Notes under the pieces: model-generated | Seen by the model: the letters and a program-made list of their open reading frames with translations, nothing else | Database searches by the model: none | Told to the model about the DNA's origin: nothing | Made by a program: the position numbers and the translations under genes | Part shown: piece after piece, positions 58,601 through 64,000 of the stretch | Numbering within the stretch: position 1 is the stretch's first letter | How the letters are laid out: every line of letters begins with the position of its first letter | Assembly: GCA_001643675.2 (NCBI GenBank) | Contig: LSRY02000002.1 | Location: forward strand, 223,501-287,500 | DNA length: 64,000 nucleotides | Direction: 5' to 3' | Source: Monocercomonoides exilis | Taxonomy: Eukaryota; Preaxostyla; Oxymonadida; Polymastigidae

Positions 58601-59088
58601 CTTCATCCGCCTTTGAAGATGAAGACAATTACAAAAATGAGTGTATGAGGTGGAAGGCTCCAGAACTGATGAACGGTTCTGCAGCACGTGCGTCAAAGAA
58701 ATCAGTCGCCTTCTCGATTGGGATGATGTTATGGGAATGTTTAACGTTGAAAATTCCTTTTGGTGAATATGAAGCTGAAATTGCTGGAAACAAGATTGTG
58801 AACGGAGAGCGGCCGGGACTGGGAAAGACAGGCGGGAGCACATGCCAGGAGTTGATTATCGCATGCATGTCTCCTCATCCTGATAATCGTCCAACACTCA
58901 CGCGAATCAAACGGGAGTTCGCCGCAAGGCTGCCAGCTGGTGCTGCGATGCTGACAGCCACAGACGCTCTGATTGTCGAAACTTCCTCAGTTGAATTCCC
59001 AGTCCGTCGCCTGCCTCCGTCTGCTCTGCCGAAATCAGCAGCAACCTGTGGAAGCGAGACAGAAAAGCAAAGCAAGTCAAATCATTGA
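46657..59088 (+). CDS. Giant beta-helix surface protein with cytoplasmic pseudokinase
   Basis: A single intronless frame of 4143 residues. MLSISVIAFFISILL forms the signal peptide. The N-terminal 550 residues are beta-helix-like, with Cys-rich turns. Eight modules of about 300-400 residues follow, each opened by a CG...PC/SC header (first codons near 48,305, 49,310, 50,495, 51,705, 52,875, 53,955, 54,870 and 56,020). A conserved block (MCRWNGSLVH, DTTISNS, SIRRNILCDGDGS) leads to a transmembrane helix at residues about 3677-3699. The cytoplasmic part has a basic/Glu-rich linker, a Ser/Thr/Asp-rich stretch and a kinase-like C-lobe: SPHLILF in place of the catalytic loop, MRWKAPELMNG, SIGMMLWECLTLKIPFGEYE and HPDNRPTLTRI. 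HRD and DFG are absent and the subdomain IX Asp is lost, so it is a pseudokinase. Likely a cell-surface receptor; ligand unknown. Confidence 0.85.
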   Translation: MLSISVIAFFISILLKNELCIDRKSNPDSLNQKQFIEKSTNFAPLCKIFQKQCTFINENNFYTPSTNFHFHKQNMSEITMILSSFTLENSSVHCSLSSFRHVQNGCVANLRLFSKIHFHCCIVGCSSNAEKCPFFSSLGLIHISNTTIQQKHQRPTFFSLVSKSNVAFQSIGESQIFIEYCQFSSLTTRATIPFVGGPELKRSFITNTVFSNISTDNREFSLNLQSSFHHSTFLESNEFICCASPFGGGLFNRDNSAYFASNNSFITCRNSYISKNYTSSLPTFTTGEIQFQKCLFENCTSVGSDGIISVGSNASLSVIQCLFNRCNSTTSIQDFFRGGAIFSKSQASTTIHESNFTHCSVCFSFSTGAMTYGGAVAILSGTANIQKCIFDDCNSDKAGGALDIEEIVESEFLECSLMNCRSSAYSGALHTYCLRNYKISNCFFERCSSNSSDGAVHLHSIYNGTAIISFSFFESNFALSEEGHDIGYFDTFASNCNESWIQNSYSLSPINNRVWLNGFGPRPWLPTPTTPIIYTDIFRETTKSSGNYYKCGNESDKCQTLGYAVTRWINEYHTSLRACSTPSIEHFVNVGERNIFIEPLQTLDPATIQPKTNESELFLISDGSLKIEKFTLLHDSLFSTSSALFKVRESKGALHVKQCIIQGDSQNGKHDYSFFCLIKGTTIIEESQINSVSLQNAPLIDVNQLASLEFRGGTVSFVNRLQGNGAIIGKEVISEENILIANVTMANCSCTSGNGGAIAVSISESGIFKFGKNDFTTTLQACQAVRGGGIYLDLSNANCSFAIENPTFLDNIATDGIDIFVFSPSLKTSITQSRFSYFSINSPFSEESAKGAEKSAVSEVIPLVYYLKDRESFVSLANNGSDTTACGFELYPCKTVGYALSQQTGARSILISDNYNFEECVAISITSGCLLSGSSSNSHATIVGGTTSYSEVVSIGKGVTIQKIIFQLPNSLKSGQPTVFSVADALGGNFTVKQSTIQSSEAESAVSYSFVSVSAGTLHLSDVIAASMTFNDKPFVNCTGSNSKANISSFNATTITYSGNDGFIRISEAFQMTLSQSSFEKFVSSKSSVIDIRSAKDSKLEGSNFTDISLQSGEGGIMRANMLADQSLKIEGGQFGSAGVHGNGGGMMISMETNSILRVGVNNLVNYHSCQALLNLGQGGLGGGIFLDLRGAADNFVVTHVEFDSCLADTSGNNLFITASNFTKVINSTTLNFSFNDFDEKALSGYENNDNSYSIPLVLYLQSPPSPVYVGGDNKHNFERCGYNGHSCITIEYALNAWQTIQPLEVIISGITQLRSELAFADDKHFVFEGAADGGELEILGNTRKTQDGLINNTANISFKILKFSLPLKMNDRTCVFLSQNGQLSIESCEFVATSDSRCIEYSLVMCSAGICNLFNLKVNDGTFNANSAFMLNGSCRSTIDQCLMNLVKSALSNTLIMYSSQDSLSISNSNFTFCTFEDGAAIRDENGKSLTLKNTLFQNLTRKVGNGSALYANLWSGSSVVVSDVKTEGCITQKGCGGGILAILQGTAHFHIGKGQNETGFLRCGASGADSIGGYGGGLLMKLEDEVAKDIAFSQIVFGKDEEKNFASVGGNDMFIEAMSFSGIVKRETLNFSFAIDVDENPNLQDMMGYQNEDANNMIPLVLFLRTFSSSCFVDSDGRDYYLCGFHDYPCMSISYGGSNRFNAEKAAICLLPSFVFMNQTSLSTQDMLIDVEEADTQIKVASNGSGAGDFMISTSREISFRKIAFVLPTSFSLGRRALFGCSGSVLVLNKCSASVETENVNYSLVIITGGSLKITQLCLSHIYFAQTSAFEVKGSTTSGVFDEMSFENVRSNSQLGLITVGEGAYEQLINSNITSATFDNQSLLNTDGLASIMMSNNTFAKLVREVGCGAVISGTVGNKMRMDTTNCTFSEITGQETFGKGGSLFVTVVKGGTFLFDTNIVRESCVDSQDGFGGGLHLTFTDASVSYSMKNDNFESNDAHLGKDVYLVCPSPRSVLNGALWTGSLSEYEDKEKYWVFDGTSTPSVDASILIFLFPAGPEIVFVDGSKSNGVGCGIEAVPCRDVNYGFNIMSNGQTTIKIVGDTSLNTLVKRNLSLTIQGSGAVYKSVVVESNGSFCIDDSSLYLAISHLSFVFSSDQTQSNGPELFYVRSGLCTVTNCEFSAMQHDSNIVTRWIVNAIGGTTSLTNIIISHLSFSTESGIGNIQKCTFSFENITITEVISEDVGLIIAKDTNVLFKGMKLSKCSLSNGSAIRLQNETVANIQNGSSFEECFSDLRDGGAISCELCVEEGSLSISDCTITKCEANERSRKGGGIYLKTGALATNNFILSRILFSDNKALSGKDLFVVCNNLNETIVPTRFDLLLLNENGSTAVDVKGTDENHFNQTDQDLLFFLVQHKSNVIYLSFNGYDALGCGTSEHPCNSVWRGFNNLDENSTNKLFLIDTLTFIQNPYNFTSISITSSLNEERSTLVFRNFEQGTSAEYVARCGILLNFESLQLSIYNSISPNTKTLITSIGKLTLSNCSFAPHSSSVIDFSLITASSGQMEIKNCEIFGMTFLTEPFVLSVAANISGSEFSCISTPAGTKGGVICGTMRENEIIKFSNCVIKNCSCSLTNGKGGFCNLDCNKSTEEFPFEFGELVFESNEAALGKNAFITVPNLNRSVTKHSFNFNFDSMISDPNLFVGCDSTFNNTDLFRFLVGYKNWAIHLSSMGYDVMRCGNEDDPCCTFWKGMQQINTDAPLKVISIDKQTILQNSFDFSNFTIQSAHSELIDEPCIISISNNLQAADSLMMNRESLLFMFVKFSISETFSGGDNAIVLSKRGVLSFSDCWIEMKSALQSPAIHTFARAEDGELTACRLRCSSLTGIGNIFSVSSSVMFTVQTNIFERLSLNDGCVVAVHQATTRIFANSGSPLLTLINSSFINISRIFAGASVISVDQITNKLSLRINSSTFRDCKSTNSIAGGAVAFELMPDSSFDLSNSEVEQCVCSTSAGRGGGIYIKSSIRSSLSFLFYHDTFDSNIADVGRDIFIRCFDIKSQINETQFQFDLRESKYNRLNAIFGIDEHEYSSQPVNLIEFVVTYQADIIFVTTNSSRGGEDTKKCGTQQLPCLSLAYAASHLTFDFKSQLVVMDEGKIDSELDLSNLMLTSRSFEQVPLEVALSLQTTRENLIECTSSVTLSLLSLLFLPSFNLNSTALLHIEEGTLSTANCSFSGPEQFQSANSLLSTLFKATNGNILFENVKIASLSFSSNVISSQMFSSIKCNVLTMRYLMLESSAVEMDDTSSTVAMEKINMKDICIASGSAIVIQHRQGSNIESNFKPQYSIQLSSIENVTTLSNEASSFAPTFLSVSLSSASSEFTNSPEIFLSNCSVRKSISSFEKGSALSVSYCLGLTVESCQFDGFVDNSLINSFEVMNEKNEEMCRWNGSLVHFEDSCVRLRDTTISNSRKGGLSLMGGALEIEKCEFTGNDPMIENYSSIRRNILCDGDGSVNLMSVKGGDGASKDSCMWLLDDGCKAKGILESYEEMGSLLFVPRITSIDMEHPDENETDLTFHGRLLIPCNLSFEVVSTMGSEKSVETYYFSEDGYVNEKTVKGTVPSASIKEAPSNAEVSAAIMFGKLNSPSQTVHIVLRNKTENKISEGVGNNNEALSSTPSSMMIVVVVLAVFLLFVIVAVVILAMRWRKAKNRNEELEEIVADTVKKDPKAFEMITMEMSPEERWRRTEREAEKKNEERIKKRVYAKSLQHSESSEHLLSESGSTEYILGRDSDKIPEWALEKVEEDNDDDDVETRKRSPSPSISSTSTISTTDTDTTFIRGEDLCPTTSSMSNLVDAMACSSPHEKLIVDLRDSLFMMLHGRNEKKEMAIGTIEEREHTASHILFWVANLALHSFDETEEPLQSLASLSPHLILFSEHMLICVAMHTDCSSSSDDSDSSSVSSFTIVTSSSDCSSVYKNCKGSPPPSSAFEDEDNYKNECMRWKAPELMNGSAARASKKSVAFSIGMMLWECLTLKIPFGEYEAEIAGNKIVNGERPGLGKTGGSTCQELIIACMSPHPDNRPTLTRIKREFAARLPAGAAMLTATDALIVETSSVEFPVRRLPPSALPKSAATCGSETEKQSKSNH

Positions 59089-59773
59089 TATTTTTATTGA
59101 AATAGTAGTGATGAATGAAAAGAGTTGATTATGAAGCTTAGAGCACGGTGAAAATACAACTTCATTCAGACAGTTACAAGATTATTTTCAACTTAATCAC
59201 GGAAGAACTCTTACGACAAAATGTTATCAAAGAATAAGTCGATATTGTTTCTACACATGCTTTCATTTCACCATGGAGGTATTTTTTGTTTGTTCAATTT
59301 ATAATTTGTTGTATCAACGATCACACTTTCTCTTATTTCATTTTGGATAAATGTATTAAATCTCTTAAAAAGGATTCAATTCCGCTAATCTTTATTCAAT
59401 CTTTTTACAAGAACATTTCTGCTGGTTAATATTCATCTGAGAATTTTTTATAGTGTATCACTGTTTTTTCTGTTCTTAAACAAAAAGTATCTATGAAAAA
59501 TCGTTTTGAATAAACATTTGAATACAAAATGTCACCAAATAATTCCTAAGAAGATGAAATAATCTAAAAAATAGGCAGGGAGAATAAATCAAAATATCTA
59601 ATAATAGGGAAATACAATAAAACGAAGTTGTTCGCATTATCAACAAAATATTCCCAAAAAAAATTAAATAATTGCTCTAAAATCATTATCTCTGAATATG
59701 TTTTTGATAAAAAGCCAACAAAACAATGAAATAGCAATTGAATAACATTAAAGAATAAATTGGCTAAAAAATA
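59089..59773. other. Intergenic region between convergent genes
   Basis: AT-rich 3' flanks of the giant gene (plus) and the SR-type gene (minus). Several AATAAA/ATTAAA words occur. No gene seen. Confidence 0.5.
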
Positions 59774-60936
59774 CTAATATCCAGGATAAGCATGCATATA
59801 TTGATGAGGAGTGTGAGCCCTCATAGCGTATTCATGATAAGGGCTGACCGGGCGATGATGTGAAGAATGATCTACAGAATGAAGCTCCTCTGGATAATAA
59901 TGTGGAGGATGCACTGACATAGACATATAAGGTGACCCAGAATGGCCATAGTGTGGTGGAGAATAAACTCTGCTTTGATGTTTGCGAGGGCTAACTGATC
60001 TTACAGGAGTTCGTGAAGGAGAATGTGATACAGTTCGATGATGATGATGGTGATGGTGGTGATGATGATGATAATGAGGCGAAGGGCTTCTAACAACACG
60101 TACAGGAGAACGAGTGCGACGATAACTTCGAGAACGAACTTCAATATAAGGAGTGCGAGATCGAGTACGAGATCTTGAACGTGTTCTAGATCTTGATCTA
60201 TCTCTTGAACGAGAAAAACGTCTCGATTCTTCGTACCTTTGCGGTGAATATCTTTCTTGATATGGAATTGGAATACGCATATCTCTTTCATCTGGCCTAC
60301 GCACTGGCTCAGGGCAGTCCCTTCGTAGATGTCCAGGTTTTCCACAATTATAACAAAGCAATCTTGACAATTCTTCAGGAGTATCTCTTAATGGGCAATC
60401 CCTACGCAAATGGTCGGTACTACCACAAATATAGCACGCATGCATATTGAGTTCATAAGTAGCTCCTGGCATCTGCCTTGGGCAATCTTTTGCAAAATGC
60501 CCAATCTTGCCACACAAAAAACAGTGCTTCAATCCATCACTACGTGTCTTTGGAGCAAACGCGTGGGTGACTGCAATAGTCCTTCCATGAACTTCTTTTC
60601 CATTAACTTCTCTGACGGCTTCATCAGCGCTTGCAGTATCTTGATATCTCTGGAAGAAAAAACAACACAAAACACCAACAATAAATGAAATCGTCTCTTC
60701 AAACATCATCACTCACCACAACACACAATGCAACCACCAACCAAAACCACAATTACTTCAAACACCCACAGAAGAATCCACATTCAAGTGGCACAAAGAT
60801 AGCACACCAAAAACGCATATCCCTTCATGATATCACATGTTATAATTTCGCCATAATTTTTAAATATCTCTATTAACTCCTCTCTTGTCACATCAGGAGC
60901 AACATTCCCAATATGAAGTTTTACACCAACATCCAT
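59774..60936 (-). CDS. SR-type RNA-binding protein: RRM, three CCHC knuckles, RS tail
   Basis: Two exons, 60808-60936 and 59774-60649, joined over a 158-nt GT-AG intron in phase 0; 334 aa. An upstream in-frame ATG at 60,984 would add 16 residues, but the ATG at 60,936 (MDVGVKLHIGN) gives the usual short lead into the RRM. The RRM covers residues 5-74, with LHIGNV as RNP2 and the intron splitting RNP1 (KGYAFL then RYQDTASADEA). Three zinc knuckles follow: CFLCGKIGHFAKDC (86-99), CYICGSTDHLRRDC (115-128) and CYNCGKPGHLRRDC (142-155). Then come RS/SR dipeptides, a run of eleven His and a Tyr/His/Pro/Ser-rich end. The layout is that of plant RSZ-like SR proteins with extra knuckles. Probable role: pre-mRNA splicing in the nucleus. 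Confidence 0.88.
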
Positions 60937-61029
60937 TTTTGACAATTTGATCCTATTAATGCCTTTCTGCTTAAAATTATCCAAATTATAAAATAGGGAT
61001 ACAAGATCAGTAAATATTTTTTATAGCGG
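60937..61029. promoter_or_regulatory. 93-bp bidirectional promoter between SR-type gene and calreticulin
   Basis: The ATG of the minus-strand SR-type gene (60,936) and that of calreticulin (61,030) are 93 bp apart. The interval is AT-rich with TTATAAAATA near 60,985-60,995 and TTTTTATAGCGG just before the calreticulin ATG. If the upstream SR start (60,984) is used it shrinks to 45 bp. Confidence 0.5.
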
Positions 61030-62410
61030 ATGCTCGCTGCGCTCATTTTCATTTCAACACTTCATAGCGAAGTATTTTTTTCTGAACCGTTTAATGGTTT
61101 GTAATTTTTGATGTTTAATTGTTTGTAAGTTTTTTCCTTGATCATACAAATTTTTTTCTTCTTTTGAACTTTAATTCATTCAATAAGAAACATGGAGGTA
61201 CAGATGGGTTGAATCATCAGCAAACATTGCAGAGGGAGCAAGTGGGCATTTTGGTTGGAGCGCTGGAAGATATTATGGAGATTGGAAAAAATCCATGGGT
61301 CTGATGACCACAGAAGATAGAAAATATTATCAAATATCTGCTGATTTCAATAAAACTGTTAATACTTTAAATCGTAAGTTGATTTTTTCGTTTACAGTAA
61401 AGATGGAAAGAGAAATTGGAAAGGGTGGTTGTTATATGAAATTACTTGGTGAAGGATTAGATCAAGACCAGTTCACCAGTGATGACACATATGAAATTCT
61501 TTTTGGCCCTGATATTATTCAACGTTTCCAATCACAAGTTAAATTGATGATTAGAAAGGGTACAGAGTATTACACACTCAACGAATCAGTATATGCACCA
61601 ATGGATGAACTTACCCATATGTACACACTGGTTTTGCGACCTGATAATACATATGAAATAATGGTCGATGGAAAACTAGAAGCTAGTGGAAGAATTCAAG
61701 ATAAATTCCCAGATTTGCTTGGACCAAAATATGTTTGTTGAATAATAATTTTTAATGCGCTTTAAATTGTAGAAAACATTAATTGTTCTTTCCAGGTTCC
61801 TGATCCAAACGCGACAAAGCCAAAAGATTGGGTTGATGCGCCAGAAATTCCTGATCCAAAATATGTAAGGCCTGACTATTGGGACGATCGAAGAATGATT
61901 CCAAATCCGAAATATACAGAAACAAAGCCTGATAACTGGGACGAAGCTAAAAAGGGGCCCTGGAAGCAGCCACCAAAAGAAATTCCAAATCCAAATTATA
62001 TGGGCCTGTGGCGTCCGAGGATGATTAAGAATCCAGAGTACAAGGGAGTCTGGAAAGCACCTCTGGTGATGAGTGACGAGTGGAAGAAGGCCAACGAACT
62101 TTATGCTTTTAAGATCAAGTATGTGGGCCTTGATGTGTATCATCTACAAGCTGGAACAATCTTTGACAATGTGTTTGTGGGGGATGACTTATTCGAGTGG
62201 GAAGAGTGGGTTGAAGAAACATTTACTGGCCTGCAGGACAAAGAAAAGAAAGCCTATGAAATTATTGAAAGAGACACATATTTGGAATCTCATCCTAATC
62301 TGAGATATAAGCTTAAAAGAAAGGAAATTGATTTAATTAAACAAAAGAAAGAAGAACCAAAAGAAGAGCCAAAAGGTGAAGAAGAGCTTCCTGATGTTGA
62401 TGAGTTATAA
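61030..62410 (+). CDS. Calreticulin
   Basis: Three exons, 61030-61096, 61188-61732 and 61796-62410, with GT-AG introns of 91 and 63 nt; 408 aa. Exon 1 encodes a short signal peptide (MLAALIFISTLHS) and the mature start EVFFSEPFN; the join continues ETWRYRWVESS, the standard calreticulin opening. The lectin domain has SAGRYYGDWKKSMGL, YYQISADF, FSFTVKMERE, LFGPDI and THMYTLVLRPDNTYE. The P-domain has three PDPN/PKDW-type repeats followed by GLWRPRMIKNPEYKG and GVWKAP. The C-terminal acidic tract is short, Lys/Glu-mixed, and ends VDEL (ER retrieval) then TAA. Odd points: the two Cys of the usual lectin-domain disulfide are not in place (GKGGCYMK instead of CGGGY; PDII instead of PDIC). Ca2+-binding chaperone of the ER lumen, with probably low calcium capacity. 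Confidence 0.92.
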
Positions 62411-62654
62411 ATCCAAAAAAAATAATCCAGTGATTAAATGTCAGATCTATCAATTTTTGTTATGATTGTTTAAATCAATTGTGTTGAATCATTCTATTTT
62501 TGCGTAATTCTTCTTTTTCTCAAGAATTTCACTTCCAAACTTGAATTCTTTCTTTCAATTTCACAATTATCTAATATATAATATTTGTCGTAATTCTATT
62601 AAGCATATTGATTGCTCGAATCGCAATATTTTAAAGTAACCTTAATAAATAAAA

Positions 62655-63918
62655 ATGAATAGAAAAACTGGAGTTACAAGGCCAAAGAAGTATGTAAACT
62701 AAATTAAATAAAATTAATATGAAATATTATCTATTTTTTAACTTGTAATTTTATTTTGCTTGTTCAAAACGTACAATTGCCCAGGGCATCACTTTCTCTT
62801 GAAGAAGAAACAAAGCTGATGGAAGATAAGTTAAATGCACTACGATTGGTGATGGAGGAAGAGCGCAAAAAACGAGAAGAAAAAAGAAGGTGCAAGTTGA
62901 TTAATTTTTTGAGTTATTCCGTGTATTTTTTGACCTTTAATAATATTCTTGAAAAATAGAGAAGGGGGAGGCTTCTGGGGTGCTGGTCAGAGGGGCCCAC
63001 TTCGCTCTCATCTTTCAAAGTCTGGGTTGCGTGGTCCATCTCCTGCTTCGTCTTCAAGACCAAAAAGATCTTCATCTGCTGGAACTAATCAAAGCTCAAC
63101 AAGTTCCTTAACTTCTCAGAGTACCAAAGACAGTGCCAAACATTTTTCATCTTCTACAGAATCTTCTTTTGAGAGTTCATCTTCTTCGGAAACTGTTTCA
63201 AAAAGAGATTCTTCAACATCTGATGATCAAGAACAGGAAGGAAAAGTCATGTATGCTCGTCCAAGAACAGACATGTGGATAAGTCCATTCGCAGGTTTGC
63301 TTTACACATGTTATGTGTTGATTTATTTCATTTTATTTTTTTCATTTTTTTCATTTCATTTTTTATAATAATTTTATTTATGAATTGAATATTTTTGCAA
63401 ACCTAAAATTAAAAGTGCCTAATCAGAAGGAAGAGCCAACAAAATGTGACTCTGGAAGCGGGGTGTGTAATTTTTTTTTCAAACTGTATTTCCTTTTTGA
63501 TTATACTTTTCTGACTTGGTATTCACAGCCTGATATTCCTTATTCAGAAGGCCAAGATTCATTCACTTCACCAGACACTCAATCGATGGAAAAAGAACGC
63601 AAAGAAGTTTCCATGTCCACTTCAGATATGCAGACTGAGCCTATTTCGACAAAGATATCTGTTAGGCGTGAGCGGCCTGCTTCTGCTGATCCCTCGACAA
63701 AGCCAAATAATAACAAATTATCAACAATTTCTGAATCTCCAGATTCCCCTCCAGAAAAGAAACATGTCACGCCAAGTCAAAAGGCAGGCGAAAAGGCTAT
63801 AAAATCTGTTGATAGCTTACCACCTCCAAAAATCAGCTTATTTCAAAAAATAAAAGGAGAACAAGCCATTCAATCGCTTGAGAATGAGCTCCAGAGAAAA
63901 GTTCCAATCAAAAAATGA
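62655..63918 (+). CDS. Small serine-rich protein with N-terminal coiled coil, function unknown
   Basis: Five exons, 62655-62689, 62785-62889, 62960-63294, 63416-63462 and 63529-63918, all GT-AG and phase-consistent, giving 303 aa and a TGA stop. The N-terminus is basic (MNRKTGVTRPKK), followed by a heptad-rich segment (LSLEEETKLMEDKLNALRL, EEERKKREEKRR), a Gly-rich FWGAGQRGPLR motif, a long Ser-rich disordered stretch, and a C-terminal acidic/basic helix (QKIKGEQAIQSLENELQRK). I recognise no family. It starts 245 bp after calreticulin in the same direction. Confidence 0.7.
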
Positions 63919-64000
63919 TATCAATTAAATAACGGTTAATTTTAAAAAAATATATATTTTTTTTCAATTTATTTGAATTTTGATTTATTGATTTTTGTAT
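63919..64000. other. 3' flank, end of window
   Basis: AT-rich sequence after the TGA of the last gene; no feature seen. Confidence 0.5.

Noticed and set aside
1-64000. tRNA, rRNA or other structured RNA genes
   Set aside because: I looked for cloverleaf-like GC-rich islands and conserved rRNA words and found none I could support; a tRNAscan/Infernal run would be decisive.

Overview
The window is nuclear DNA of a unicellular eukaryote. Genes carry short GT-AG introns (29 to about 175 nt), intergenic DNA is very AT-rich, and the protein set (SR-type splicing factor, calreticulin, OSR1/SPAK kinase, SLC12 transporter) is eukaryotic. The combination of giant intronless beta-helix surface proteins, dense short introns, a standard stop-codon set and several recognisable decayed gene families suggests a metamonad, most likely an oxymonad of the Monocercomonoides type. 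That placement is inference from recall, not a search result. A calreticulin ending in VDEL followed directly by TAA argues against a code in which TAA means Gln, as reported for the oxymonad Streblomastix.

Layout. 1-13.4 kb is a gene graveyard: fossils of the giant surface-protein family on the minus strand (555-860 and about 8.6-11.5 kb), weak kinase-like fossils on the plus strand (2.7-4.6 kb), a decayed mariner-like element (6111-8419) and AT-rich repeats. 13,434-20,720 (minus) is an intact 2428-aa giant type I membrane protein. 20.7-30.7 kb is again repeat-rich: two Merlin-type DNA transposons with 8-bp target duplications (22,213-23,688 and 28,316-29,813), a foldback MITE abutting the second one, a dispersed non-coding repeat, and a heavily decayed minus-strand gene (about 24.9-26.85 kb).

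30.7-64 kb is gene-dense: two unrecognised coiled-coil/serine-rich proteins in divergent arrangement, a cyanobacterial-type Ser/Thr kinase with eight exons, a divergent pair of an OSR1/SPAK (STE20, GCK-VI) kinase and an SLC12 cation-chloride cotransporter whose start codons lie only 70 bp apart, a second giant beta-helix protein (4143 aa) with a transmembrane segment and a cytoplasmic pseudokinase, then an SR-type RNA-binding protein and calreticulin head-to-head (93 bp apart), and a final small serine-rich protein.

How genes work together: in animals OSR1/SPAK phosphorylate cation-chloride cotransporters to set cell volume and chloride, so the OSR1-SLC12 pair looks like a regulator and its substrate co-expressed from one promoter. 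The two giant proteins share ectodomain modules and a juxtamembrane block but carry different cytoplasmic tails, so the family appears to be expanding and decaying locally. Exon joins given below were deduced by hand from splice sites, phase and family conservation; no transcript data were available.
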